Made by a program: the position numbers and the translations under genes. Below the pieces are notes generated by a model that was given only the letters and a program-made list of their open reading frames with translations, ran no database searches and had not been told where the DNA came from. From positions 19,041-83,040 of the forward strand of contig JAZKIW010000006.1 of NCBI GenBank assembly GCA_040384625.1: a stretch of 64,000 nucleotides of DNA. The letters are read 5' to 3'. The stretch's first letter is position 1. Each line of letters opens with the position of its first letter. This DNA comes from CADEEN01 sp040384625. Its GTDB lineage: Bacteria; Pseudomonadota; Gammaproteobacteria; Burkholderiales; Burkholderiaceae_C. Shown in pieces: positions 1 through 8,449 of this stretch.

Positions 1-728
1 CAGTTGCCGGTGACCACGGTGTCCGCGCCCGAAGCCTTGATCTTGGCGATGTACGGCGCGAAGTCCCGCGTCTGCGCCAGCGGCGTCAGGTCCTCGCCGA
101 CGATCTGCACGTCGGGCCGCTTGCGTGCGAGGGTTTCCTTGGCGAACTTGGCCACCTGGTGCCCGTGGGCGTAGTTCTGGTTGATCAGGTAGACCTTCTT
201 GATGTCCGCCTTGTCCTTCATGAAGGTCGTCAGCGCCTCCATCTTCATCGAGGTGTCGGCATCCATGCGGAAGTGCCAGAAGCTGCACTTGCTGTTGGTC
301 AGGTCGGGATCGACCGCCGCGTAATTCATGAACACCACCTCCTTGCCGGGGTTGCGTTCGTTGTACTTGTTCAGGAAGTCGATGATCGCCGTCGCCGGGC
401 CGGTGCCGGTGCCCTGCGCGATGTAGCGGATACCCTGGTCAATGGCCGCCTGCAAGGCATTGACGGTTTCCTGCGGGCTCAGCTTGTTGTCGAACGAGAC
501 GATCTCGAACTTGACGCCGGCCGGGTTGCTCTTGTTGAAGTGCTCGGCCAGGAACTGGAAGCTGCGCAACTGGTTCTGACCAGTGGCCGCGGTGAGGCCG
601 GTGAGCGCATCGATCCAGGCGATCTTGACGGTCTCGCCGCGCTGGGCCAGGGCGCTGCCGCTGGTAAGGACCAGCACCGCTGCGCTCGCCACGGTCAATC
701 CACACAGTCGCTGGGTGGTCGTCTTCAT
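1..728 (-). CDS. Branched-chain amino acid-type ABC transporter substrate-binding protein (3' end outside window)
   Basis: Periplasmic ligand-binding component of a LivK-type ABC importer. About 242 codons are visible and the rest lies left of the window. The ATG at 726-728 is preceded by AGGAGA at good spacing and opens a classical Sec signal peptide (KTTTQRLCGLT core ending ALAQ). The mature part starts with the type-1 periplasmic-binding-fold pattern VKIAWIDALTG, followed by an asparagine/glutamine-rich region and the motif IKKVYLINQNYAHG expected of this family. It lies 135 bases downstream of the acyl-CoA ligase on the same strand, so co-transcription is possible. The ligand cannot be told from sequence: amino acids, amides or aromatic acids are all bound by relatives. 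Confidence 0.88.
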   Translation of the reverse strand, partial: MKTTTQRLCGLTVASAAVLVLTSGSALAQRGETVKIAWIDALTGLTAATGQNQLRSFQFLAEHFNKSNPAGVKFEIVSFDNKLSPQETVNALQAAIDQGIRYIAQGTGTGPATAIIDFLNKYNERNPGKEVVFMNYAAVDPDLTNSKCSFWHFRMDADTSMKMEALTTFMKDKADIKKVYLINQNYAHGHQVAKFAKETLARKRPDVQIVGEDLTPLAQTRDFAPYIAKIKASGADTVVTGN

Positions 729-863
729 GATGCCTGTCTCCTTTGACAACGGTCGCCCTCGCGATGGCGCTGGCGATGGCGCGACGTTAACGGAACGCGA
801 TGGGCGCCGGTCCCAGGGACTATCCCGAATCGCGGGCCGCGCGCAGCTGTCACACAGGCGACA

Positions 864-2489
864 TCAGGCGGGCAGGCGATGGCCCTTGAGCTGTTCACGT
901 AGCTTGTTCTTCTGCATCTTTCCAGTGGCCCCGAGGGGAATCGCATCGACGAAGACCACATCGTCGGGCACCTGCCACTTGGCCACCTTGCCTTCGTAGA
1001 ACTGCAGCAGCTCGTCGCGCGAGACCTCGGCCCCGGGCTTCTTCACCACCACCAGCAGCGGGCGCTCGTCCCACTTCGGGTGCGGCATCGCGATGCAGGC
1101 GGCCATCGCCACCGCCGGGTGGGCGACCGCCACGTTTTCGATGTCGATCGAACTGATCCACTCGCCGCCCGACTTGATCACGTCCTTGCTGCGGTCGGTG
1201 ATCTGCAGGAAGCCGTCGGCGTCGATCGAGGCCACGTCACCGGTCGGGAACCAGCCGTCGATCAGCGGGTCGCCCCCCTCCGCCTTGAAGTAGCTGGCCA
1301 CGACCCACGGGCCCTTGACGTGCAGATCGCCACTGGCCATGCCGTCCCAAGGCAGCTCGCGGCCCTCGGGGTCCACGATGCGCATCTCGACGCCGTAGAC
1401 CGCGCGGCCCTGCTTAGCCATGATCGCCAATTGGGCGTCTGCATCGAGCTCGGTCTGGGCCAGCTTCAGCTTGCACACGGTGCCCACCGGCGACATCTCG
1501 GTCATGCCCCAGGCATGCAGCACAGTGACGTCGTAGTCGTCGCGGAAGGACCGGATCATCGCCGGCGGACAGGCCGAGCCGCCGATCACGGTGCGCCGCA
1601 TGTGAGTGAACTTGAGGTCGTTCTGGCGCACATGGTTGAGCAGCATCAGCCACACCGTGGGCACGCCGGCGGCCATCGTCACCTTTTCCGATTCGAGCAG
1701 TTCGTAGACCGACTTGCCGTCCAACGCCGGGCCCGGGAAGACCAGCTTGGCCCCGGTCATCGCCGCCGCATACGGCAGGCCCCAGGCATTGACGTGGAAC
1801 ATCGGCACCACTGGCAGGATGCAGTCGCGCGCCGACAGGCTGAGCGAATCGGGCAAGGCCACGGCCCAGGCATGCAGCAGAGTCGAGCGGTGGCTGTACA
1901 GGGCGCCCTTGGGGTTGCCCGTGGTGCCGCTGGTGTAGCACAGCGTGGCGGCGCTCTTCTCGTCGAACGCCGGCCACGTGTAGCTGTCGCTCTCACGGCC
2001 TATCCAGGCTTCGTAGCTCTGCAGGCCGTCGATGCCGCTGTCTGCGGGCAGCTTGTCGGCGTCGCAGAGCGCGATCCAGTGCTGCACGGTCGTGCACTGG
2101 CGCCAGACGGCCTTGATGATCGGCAGGAACGTCAAGTCGAAGGCGATCACCCGGTCTTCGGCATGGTTGGCGATCCAGACCACCTGGTCGGGTGAAAGGC
2201 GCGGATTGAGCGTATGCACGACGCGGCCACTGCCTGAGATGCCGAAATACAGCTCGTAGTGGCGGTAGCCGTTCCAGGCCAGCGTCGCGACGCGCTCGCT
2301 GAAACCTAGGCCCAGACGGTCCAGCGCGGCGGCAACCTGGCGTGAACGCGCCGCGGCTTCACGGTAGGTGTAACGATGGATGTCGCCCTCGACCCGGCGC
2401 GAGACGATCTGGGCATCGTGATGGTGGCGGCCGGCGAACTCGATCAGGCTCGAGATCGAGAGCGGTTGGTCTTGCATCAGGCCAAGCAT
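864..2489 (-). CDS. AMP-forming acyl-CoA synthetase (medium/long-chain fatty acid-CoA ligase family)
   Basis: 541 aa member of the adenylate-forming ANL superfamily. It should activate a carboxylic acid with ATP and then form the CoA thioester in the cytoplasm. The P-loop-like A3 motif YTSGTTGNPKG is at residues 185-195, the A5-type motif HAWGMTEMSP follows, GWFPTGDVASID marks the hinge region, and the C-terminal catalytic lysine sits in GATGKMQKNK. The ATG at 2487-2489 has GGAG just upstream; a second ATG four codons in is a weaker alternative. The sequence resembles FadD3/DmdB-like ligases (medium-chain or methylthiopropionate-type), but substrate cannot be assigned. It is upstream of, and co-directional with, the ABC substrate-binding protein. 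Confidence 0.9.
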   Translation of the reverse strand: MLGLMQDQPLSISSLIEFAGRHHHDAQIVSRRVEGDIHRYTYREAAARSRQVAAALDRLGLGFSERVATLAWNGYRHYELYFGISGSGRVVHTLNPRLSPDQVVWIANHAEDRVIAFDLTFLPIIKAVWRQCTTVQHWIALCDADKLPADSGIDGLQSYEAWIGRESDSYTWPAFDEKSAATLCYTSGTTGNPKGALYSHRSTLLHAWAVALPDSLSLSARDCILPVVPMFHVNAWGLPYAAAMTGAKLVFPGPALDGKSVYELLESEKVTMAAGVPTVWLMLLNHVRQNDLKFTHMRRTVIGGSACPPAMIRSFRDDYDVTVLHAWGMTEMSPVGTVCKLKLAQTELDADAQLAIMAKQGRAVYGVEMRIVDPEGRELPWDGMASGDLHVKGPWVVASYFKAEGGDPLIDGWFPTGDVASIDADGFLQITDRSKDVIKSGGEWISSIDIENVAVAHPAVAMAACIAMPHPKWDERPLLVVVKKPGAEVSRDELLQFYEGKVAKWQVPDDVVFVDAIPLGATGKMQKNKLREQLKGHRLPA

Positions 2490-2600
2490 GGCGTCTCCGT
2501 GGGTTCCGACAGGCAGTATTGGCAGCCGCCTGCAGGCCTGTCAAAGCGTGATTCCCCCACCCGCGCGGGCGCATTCGCGCAGCGCCGACAATACGGCCCC

Positions 2601-4085
2601 GTGAATGCCCCTGAATCGATCGTTCCCGCCACGTCGCCGCTCTGGCGCGGCGCCAGCTTTCTGCAGGGCCTGGGTGGCGCTTTCGGCACCGACCTGGCAT
2701 CGCAGCCGATGCCAGCGCCGCAGTGGGTGGCGCGCAGCGCTAGCCTGGCGCAAAGCCTCGGTCTGTCCGGCTGGCTTGACTCCGATGACGCGCTCGCCGT
2801 GCTCTCCGGCTCACGCACTCCAGCCGGCTCGCAGCCACATGCCTCGGTCTACTCGGGGCACCAGTTCGGCGTCTGGGCCGGCCAGCTGGGCGACGGCCGG
2901 GCACTGATGCTGGGCGAAATCGAGACCCCTTCAGGCCCGATGGAAGTGCAGTTGAAAGGCAGCGGCCTGACGCCCTACTCGCGCATGGGCGACGGCCGCG
3001 CGGTGCTGCGCTCTTCGATCCGCGAGTTTCTCGGGTCGGAGGCGATGCATGCGCTGGGCATCCCGACCACGCGCGCCCTGGCTGTCGTGGGCTCGCCGCT
3101 GCCGGTGCGTCGCGAGACGTTGGAGACGGCAGCGGTGGTGACACGCGTGGCGCCGAGCTTCCTGCGCTTCGGACACTTCGAGCACTTCGCGCACACAGCC
3201 AACGACCCGGCAGCCTTGCGGCACTTGCTCGATGCCACGCTTGCGCGCTACTTCCCGCAACTGCAGGGCGCGGCCGAACCGGCCGCGGCACTGCTGACCG
3301 AGGTCGCGCTGCGCACGGCGCGCCTGATGGCGCAGTGGCAGGCGGTGGGTTTCTGCCATGGTGTGATGAACACCGACAACATGTCCCTGTTGGGCTTGAC
3401 GATCGACTACGGCCCGTTCGGGTTCCTGGACGCCTTCGACCCGGGCCATGTCTGCAACCACAGCGACCACCAGGGCCGCTACGCCTACGCGCGGCAGCCG
3501 GGCGTGGGATTCTGGAACCTGCATGCCTTGGCGCAGGCGCTGCTGCCGGCCGTCGCAGGCCCGGCCGAAGCGGCGAGCGAACGCTTGCTCGCCGCTCTCG
3601 AACCCTACAAGGCCGAGTACGCCCGCTCGATGCTGGCCGCGCTGCGCGCCAAGCTCGGCCTGGCGACCGAAGACGACGACGACCAGGTCCTGATCGACGA
3701 CCTGCTGCGCCTGATGGCCGCCGACCATGCCGACTTCACGATCACGTTCCGCCGCCTGGCGGGGCCCGACAACGCCACGCGCGATGTCTTCATCGACCGC
3801 GAAGCCTTCGATGCCTGGACCCTGCGGTACCGCGCGCGGCTGGCCCTGGAGAACAGTGTCGACGACGAGCGCCGCCTGCGCATGAACCGCGTCAACCCGA
3901 AGTTCGTGTTGCGCAACCACCTGGCGCAAACCGCCATCGAGCGCGCAGACCAAGGCGATTTCGGCGAAGTGCAACGGCTGCTGAAAGTTCTCGAGCGTCC
4001 GTTCGACGAACAGCCCGAACACGTGGCTTATGCCGACCATCCGCCCGCCTGGGCGCAACAGATCGAAGTCTCCTGCTCCTCATGA
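2601..4085 (+). CDS. selO: Protein adenylyltransferase SelO (YdiU family)
   Basis: 494 aa, the usual length for bacterial SelO, a pseudokinase-fold enzyme that transfers AMP from ATP to Ser/Thr/Tyr of target proteins, linked in E. coli to redox stress. Family signatures are clear: SVYSGHQFGVWAGQLGDGRA near residue 80, SGLTPYSRMGDGRAVLRSS, and the metal/nucleotide region NTDNMSLLG...DYGPFGFLD. The C-terminus reads EVSCSS, the conserved tail whose cysteine forms a regulatory disulfide in the E. coli enzyme. The start is GTG at 2601; the open frame continues upstream but without homologous sequence. No Shine-Dalgarno precedes it. Its TGA overlaps the msrB ATG, which fits coupling to methionine-sulfoxide repair. 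Confidence 0.94.
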   Translation: MNAPESIVPATSPLWRGASFLQGLGGAFGTDLASQPMPAPQWVARSASLAQSLGLSGWLDSDDALAVLSGSRTPAGSQPHASVYSGHQFGVWAGQLGDGRALMLGEIETPSGPMEVQLKGSGLTPYSRMGDGRAVLRSSIREFLGSEAMHALGIPTTRALAVVGSPLPVRRETLETAAVVTRVAPSFLRFGHFEHFAHTANDPAALRHLLDATLARYFPQLQGAAEPAAALLTEVALRTARLMAQWQAVGFCHGVMNTDNMSLLGLTIDYGPFGFLDAFDPGHVCNHSDHQGRYAYARQPGVGFWNLHALAQALLPAVAGPAEAASERLLAALEPYKAEYARSMLAALRAKLGLATEDDDDQVLIDDLLRLMAADHADFTITFRRLAGPDNATRDVFIDREAFDAWTLRYRARLALENSVDDERRLRMNRVNPKFVLRNHLAQTAIERADQGDFGEVQRLLKVLERPFDEQPEHVAYADHPPAWAQQIEVSCSS

Positions 4086-4516
4086 CCATGAACAAGCCCC
4101 ACGACCACGACGACCCGCGTTACGCGGTGAAGAAGACCGATGCCGAGTGGCGTGCCGCGCTCGACCCGATGCAGTACCAGGTGGCGCGTCACGCCGCCAC
4201 GGAGCGGGCGTTCAGCGGCAAGTACTGGGACCACACCGAAGCCGGCAAGTACAACTGCGTCGGCTGCGGCACGCCCCTGTTCGACTCGGGCACCAAGTTC
4301 GATGCTGGATGCGGCTGGCCGAGCTACTTCGAACCGATCAACAGTGAGGTTGTCGAGCGTGTGGTCGACAAGAGCCACGGCATGGTGCGGGTCGAGGTCC
4401 GGTGCAACAAGTGCGGTTCGCACCTGGGCCATGTCTTCGAAGACGGCCCGGAGCCCACCGGCGAGCGCTTCTGCATCAATTCCGCTGCGATCGACTTCAA
4501 GCCGAAATCAGAATGA
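4082..4516 (+). CDS. msrB: Peptide-methionine (R)-S-oxide reductase
   Basis: 144 aa MsrB, which reduces the R epimer of methionine sulfoxide in proteins. Two CxxC pairs (CVGC and CNKC) form the structural zinc site. The catalytic cysteine is in RFCINSAAIDF near the C-terminus and the conserved GCGWPSYFEPI is present. It starts at ATG 4082, overlapping the selO stop (ATGA), and its own stop overlaps yciB in the same way. The selO-msrB-yciB-bolA run is a common Burkholderiales arrangement and suggests translational coupling and an oxidative-stress theme. Confidence 0.96.
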   Translation: MTMNKPHDHDDPRYAVKKTDAEWRAALDPMQYQVARHAATERAFSGKYWDHTEAGKYNCVGCGTPLFDSGTKFDAGCGWPSYFEPINSEVVERVVDKSHGMVRVEVRCNKCGSHLGHVFEDGPEPTGERFCINSAAIDFKPKSE

Positions 4517-5151
4517 AGCTGCTGGCCGACTTCCTGCCGATCATCCTGTTCTTCGCAGCGTTCAAGTTCGCCGGCAGCGACAAGGACGCCGCGGCCGCCT
4601 TCGCCTCCGAGCACTTCGGCTTCCTGGTCTCCGGCGGCACGGTCGGTCCCGACGAGGCCCCCGTTCTGCTGGCCACACTGGTGGTGATCATCGCCACCCT
4701 GGCCCAGGTGCTGCTGCTGAAACTACGCGGCCGCAAGGTCGACACGATGCTCTGGGTCAGCCTGGTGCTCGTCGCGGTGCTGGGCGGGCTAACGATCTGG
4801 TTCCACAGCGAGACCTTCATAAAGTGGAAGCCGACCCTGCTCTACTGGGTGATGGCCGGCGCCTTTCTGCTCGGCCCCCTGCTCTTCGGCAAGAACTTGT
4901 TGCGCCTGTTGCTCGGCGAGCAGCTTCAGTTGCCAGACGCGGTCTGGCAACGCCTGAACTGGGCCTGGGTCGGATTCTTCGCCGCGATGGGCGCGCTGAA
5001 CCTGTGGGTGGCGTACACCTTCTCCACCGACACCTGGGTCAATTTCAAGCTCTTCGGCGGCATCGGCCTGATGCTGGTCTTCACGATTGCGCAGGGCCTG
5101 TACCTCAGCCGCCATCTGCCCGACGAGCCGGCGGCCAAGGAAAACCCGTGA
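4513..5151 (+). CDS. yciB: YciB/IspA-type inner membrane-spanning protein (septation protein A family)
   Basis: 212 aa hydrophobic protein with about five to six transmembrane helices, beginning MKLLADFLPIILFFAAFKF, a family hallmark. Other signatures are KWKPTLLYW and the C-terminal W(V)NFKLFGG region. YciB proteins act in the inner membrane and have been linked to cell-envelope synthesis and septation; the biochemical role is not settled. The ATG overlaps the msrB TGA, and its TGA overlaps the GTG of the next gene. Confidence 0.93.
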   Translation: MKLLADFLPIILFFAAFKFAGSDKDAAAAFASEHFGFLVSGGTVGPDEAPVLLATLVVIIATLAQVLLLKLRGRKVDTMLWVSLVLVAVLGGLTIWFHSETFIKWKPTLLYWVMAGAFLLGPLLFGKNLLRLLLGEQLQLPDAVWQRLNWAWVGFFAAMGALNLWVAYTFSTDTWVNFKLFGGIGLMLVFTIAQGLYLSRHLPDEPAAKENP

Positions 5152-5423
5152 CCACGGTCAGCGCCGACAGGGTCGAGGCGGCGCTGCGCGCAGCCCTGCA
5201 ACCGACGGCGCTCGAAGTGGAGGACGACAGCCACCTGCACGCCGGTCATGAGGGCGCCAAGGAAGGCCGGCACTTCACGGTGCGTGTGACCAGCGACGCC
5301 TTCGCCGGCCTCTCGCGCGTGGCGCGGCATCGCCTTGTGTATGATGCCCTGCGCTCGCTCGTCGCCGAGGGTATTCATGCGCTGGCCATCGTTGCCCGCA
5401 CGCCCGCCGAGCCTCCTCGCTGA
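5148..5423 (+). CDS. BolA family protein
   Basis: 91 aa BolA/YrbA-type protein. The helix-turn-helix-like signature SRVARHRLVYDAL is present, preceded by the DDSHLHAGHEGA segment whose histidines in relatives help bind Fe-S clusters together with monothiol glutaredoxins. The start is GTG at 5148, chosen because it overlaps the yciB TGA (GTGA) and gives the expected N-terminus. BolA proteins act in Fe-S trafficking or as regulators. No glutaredoxin gene is adjacent. It ends 78 bases before the parvulin gene. Confidence 0.92.
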   Translation: MTTVSADRVEAALRAALQPTALEVEDDSHLHAGHEGAKEGRHFTVRVTSDAFAGLSRVARHRLVYDALRSLVAEGIHALAIVARTPAEPPR

Positions 5424-5501
5424 GCGCATTCCCTCCGCTTTCTGATTCCCCGTTCCTGCCGCCGCCCTGGCGCGCCCCCTGCTCTCGAAAGGCAAGATCC
5501 C

Positions 5502-6299
5502 ATGTCCCAGAAATCCCTCGCCGTGCTCGTGCTCGCCATGGCCCTTGGCGGCGCCGCATCGGCGCAGAACGTTGCCATCGTCAATGGCAAGGCCGTGCCC
5601 AAGGCGCGCCTGGACCTGTTGATGCAGCAAGCCAGCCGTGGCGGCCAGCAACCGATCACGCCCGAACTCGAAGCCCGTGCCCGCGACGAGGTGGTGCTGC
5701 GCGAGGTCTTCGCCCAGGAAGCCGAGAAGCGCGGCATCGCCGCCAGTGCCGATTACCGCAGCCAGATGGAACTGGCACGTCAGACGATCCTGATCCGCGA
5801 GCTGTTCGTCGACTACCAGAAGAAGAACCCGGTCAGCGACGCCGAAGCCAAGGCCGAGTACGACAAATTCAAGGCCCAGTCCAGCGGGACCGAGTACCGT
5901 GCGCGCCACATCCTGGTGGAGAAGGAAGACGAAGCCAAGTCGCTGCTGAAGCAATTGACGGGCGGCGCCAAGTTCGACGACTTGGCCAAGAAGCACAGCG
6001 CCGACAAGGGTTCGGGCGCCAACGGCGGCGACCTGGACTTCGCCAAGTCCGACAGCTACGTCCCTGAATTCGGCCAGGCCATGGTCGCGCTGAAAAAGGG
6101 CGAGACCACGTCGGTACCGGTGAAGAGCCAGTTCGGCTGGCACATCATCAAGCTGGAAGACACCCGCGAAGCGCAGTTCCCGGCCTTCGAGGACGTCAAG
6201 CCGCAGGTCGTGCAGCGCCTGTCGCAGCAGAAGCTGCAGCAGTTCCAGACTGAGCTGCGCAAGAAGGCGAAGACCGACTACAAGTTCAGCGAGCAGTGA
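5502..6299 (+). CDS. Periplasmic peptidyl-prolyl cis-trans isomerase, parvulin (PpiC/PrsA-like)
   Basis: 265 aa. Residues 1-21 form a Sec signal peptide ending ASA/Q. An N-terminal SurA-like helical chaperone region follows (to about residue 125). The parvulin domain occupies about 128-225, with EYRARHILVE, GGDLDF, PEFGQAMVALKKGE and FGWHIIKLED motifs. It is expected to assist folding of exported and outer-membrane proteins. A BolA-like gene directly upstream is a frequent neighbour in this bacterial order. The tail after the domain is Lys/Gln-rich. Confidence 0.92.
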   Translation: MSQKSLAVLVLAMALGGAASAQNVAIVNGKAVPKARLDLLMQQASRGGQQPITPELEARARDEVVLREVFAQEAEKRGIAASADYRSQMELARQTILIRELFVDYQKKNPVSDAEAKAEYDKFKAQSSGTEYRARHILVEKEDEAKSLLKQLTGGAKFDDLAKKHSADKGSGANGGDLDFAKSDSYVPEFGQAMVALKKGETTSVPVKSQFGWHIIKLEDTREAQFPAFEDVKPQVVQRLSQQKLQQFQTELRKKAKTDYKFSEQ

Positions 6300-6307
6300 G
6301 GCTCTGA

Positions 6308-6327
6308 CCCGCAGCCCCTGCTGCGGG
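6308..6327. terminator. Candidate bidirectional hairpin between convergent genes
   Basis: A perfect 7-bp stem (CCCGCAG / CTGCGGG) with a 6-base loop sits in the 31-base space between the parvulin stop and the cytochrome c stop. There is no clear U-tract on either strand, so termination is inferred from position and stem strength only. Confidence 0.4.
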
Positions 6328-6330
6328 CAG

Positions 6331-7605
6331 TCAGTCCACCGGCACGCTGCGAGAGCGCTCGACCTCGACCGGCCAGGTCGGCGTGGCCTTGTTGCCCCAG
6401 GACTGGCGGATGTAGGTCACGACCGCGGCGACCTGTTCGTCGTTCAGGTCCTGGTAGAACGGTGGCATGCCGTAGGGGCGCGGGTTGCCTTCCGTGCTCG
6501 GCGGAAAGCCGCCGTTGAGCACGATCCGGATGGCGTTGACCGGATTGCGCATCGCGATGGCTTCGTTGTTGGCCAGCGGCGGATAGATCCGCGGCACGCC
6601 CTGCCCATTGTCCTGGTGGCATGAGGCGCAACGGTCCTTGTAGACCTGGGCCCCAGTCTTCATCATCGCGGCCGTCAGGCCCTCGGGCGGGCCGCTGTGC
6701 ATCAGTGGCTCGGCCGCCGTCTTCTCGCTCTGCACCTTCAGATAGGTGGCCATCGCCGTCAGGTCGCTCAGCGACAGCTCCTGCAGGCTGTGCTGCACGA
6801 CAGCTGCCATCGGGCCGAACACCGCACCGCGCGCTGAGACCCCGGTGCGCAGCAGGTCGACGATTTCCTTGATCTCCCAGTCGCCCAGCCCGGTTTCGCG
6901 GCTCGAGGTCAGCGACGGCGCGTACCAGTTCTGCAAGGGGATCAGGCCACCCGAGATGTCGTCCTTGGTCACCGCGCCGAGCATGTTGCGCGTGGCATGG
7001 CAGGCATTGCAATGGCCCAGACCGTCGACCAGGTAGGCGCCGCGGTTCCACTCCTTGGACTGTTTTGGATCGTCCTTGTAAACACCCTCCTTGAAGTACA
7101 GGGTGCGCCAGCCCGCCAGCAACTCGCGCTGGTTGTACGGGAATCCCATCTCGTGCGGCCGGCTCTTCTGTTTCACGGGCTTCAGCGACATGAAGTAGGC
7201 ATAGATGGCATCGCTGTCCTCACGCGTCACGAGGGTGTAGTTGTTGAACGGCATGCCCGGGTAGAGGAAGGAGCCGTCCTTCGACTTGCCTTCGTGCATG
7301 GCGCGCCAGAAGTCGTCGGCGCTCCATTTGCCGATGCCGAATTCGGGATCGGGGGTGATGTTCGGGGTGTAGAGGCGGCCGAACGGCGTCGGCATTTCCA
7401 GGCCGCCGGCATAGGCCTCACCACCGCGCACGGTGTGGCAGGCGTAGCAGTCGCCGGCCGCCGCCAGGTACTTGCCGCGTGCGATGGTCTCGAACTTGGC
7501 CTCATTGGTCACGGCCGGAGCCGCGGGCGGCTCCGGCCTGGAGCAGGACGCCGCGCCGAACGCCGCGACAAGAAGGGCAAGGATGGGAATGGCGAGGCGC
7601 TTCAC
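6331..7605 (-). CDS. Three-haem c-type cytochrome (alcohol-dehydrogenase cytochrome subunit-like)
   Basis: 424 aa exported electron carrier. Three CxxCH haem c sites are visible: CYACH near residue 55, CNACH near 200, and CASCH near 335. Each is followed by a distal methionine region such as PGMPF or YGMPPF. The N-terminus is a lipoprotein-like signal (AAFGAASCS), so membrane anchoring in the periplasm is likely. The GTG at 7605 was chosen because it begins this signal and lies 8 bases after the upstream cytochrome stop. The layout matches the three-haem subunit of membrane alcohol or gluconate dehydrogenases, but no dehydrogenase gene is beside it, so its donor is unknown. It probably works with the two-haem cytochrome upstream. 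Confidence 0.88.
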   Translation of the reverse strand: MKRLAIPILALLVAAFGAASCSRPEPPAAPAVTNEAKFETIARGKYLAAAGDCYACHTVRGGEAYAGGLEMPTPFGRLYTPNITPDPEFGIGKWSADDFWRAMHEGKSKDGSFLYPGMPFNNYTLVTREDSDAIYAYFMSLKPVKQKSRPHEMGFPYNQRELLAGWRTLYFKEGVYKDDPKQSKEWNRGAYLVDGLGHCNACHATRNMLGAVTKDDISGGLIPLQNWYAPSLTSSRETGLGDWEIKEIVDLLRTGVSARGAVFGPMAAVVQHSLQELSLSDLTAMATYLKVQSEKTAAEPLMHSGPPEGLTAAMMKTGAQVYKDRCASCHQDNGQGVPRIYPPLANNEAIAMRNPVNAIRIVLNGGFPPSTEGNPRPYGMPPFYQDLNDEQVAAVVTYIRQSWGNKATPTWPVEVERSRSVPVD

Positions 7606-7613
7606 GGCAACTC

Positions 7614-8324
7614 CTACTTCTTGCTCAGGCCACCGCACTCGAGCGGCAGCTTGAGCGTGCCGGCCGCCGCCGGCTGGGCATTGGCAGGCACCGGCTGTGC
7701 CACCAGCCAGGCCGTGATCGCGCCGATGTCCTCCGCACTCAGCAACTGGGCCACGTCGTGCATGCAGTCGGGCTTCATCGCGTGCCGCTTGTTGTTCTTC
7801 CAGGCCCCCATCTGGGCCGTGATGTACGGTGGGTAGAGGCCGACCAGGCCAGGAATGGCCGGCTCCAGGCCGGTCAGCGCCTCGCCGTGACAGGCGGCAC
7901 ACGCCGGGAGCTTGCGGGCCGGGTCGCCCTGCCGGACCAGTTGGGCACCGCGCGCCAGCTCGGCTGCCGAGGCACGTGTCGAAGGCGCCGGATAGTCCGG
8001 CTGGAGCTTGGCGTAGTGGTCGGCGATCTCGAGCAGATAGGCGTCCGACAGGTACGCCACCATGTAGTTCATGATCGCCGACTCGCGCCGCTTGTCGCGG
8101 AAGTTGATCAGCTGGTTGTACAGGTAGCCGGTGGGCTTGCCGGCCAGGCGCGGGTAGTACTCGTTCTTGCTAAGGCCTTCGCCTTTTTCGCCATGACAGG
8201 CAGCGCAGGCCAGCAGGCGCTGCTCGATGGTGTTGGGCACCGTAGCACCAGCCTGGGCCCTGCACAGCGCTGGCAGCAGCGCCAGGCCGAGTGCGATCAG
8301 CAGCGAAGTGCGCAGCCCTGACAT
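7614..8324 (-). CDS. Two-haem cytochrome c (cytochrome c4-like)
   Basis: 236 aa with signal peptide MSGLRTSLLIALGLAL...CRAQ. Two CAACH haem-binding sites, in ACAACHGEKGEG and ACAACHGEALTG, mark tandem class I cytochrome c domains as in cytochrome c4. The frame is open 43 codons further upstream, but the ATG at 8324 begins the signal peptide. It is the first gene of a two-gene unit with the three-haem cytochrome, 8 bases apart. Role: periplasmic electron transfer, probably between a quinol or dehydrogenase donor and a terminal oxidase (inference). Confidence 0.9.
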   Translation of the reverse strand: MSGLRTSLLIALGLALLPALCRAQAGATVPNTIEQRLLACAACHGEKGEGLSKNEYYPRLAGKPTGYLYNQLINFRDKRRESAIMNYMVAYLSDAYLLEIADHYAKLQPDYPAPSTRASAAELARGAQLVRQGDPARKLPACAACHGEALTGLEPAIPGLVGLYPPYITAQMGAWKNNKRHAMKPDCMHDVAQLLSAEDIGAITAWLVAQPVPANAQPAAAGTLKLPLECGGLSKK

Positions 8325-8449
8325 GCGATACCCCTTTCCGGCGCCCGGCGCGGGTGGCCCGTGCGCAAGCGCACTGTCCACGCCCCGCGCTGCCGCGTCA
8401 ATCGGTGGCGGGCCCGGGCATGCGCCTGGCGCGACGTCGCGCTGGCCGC

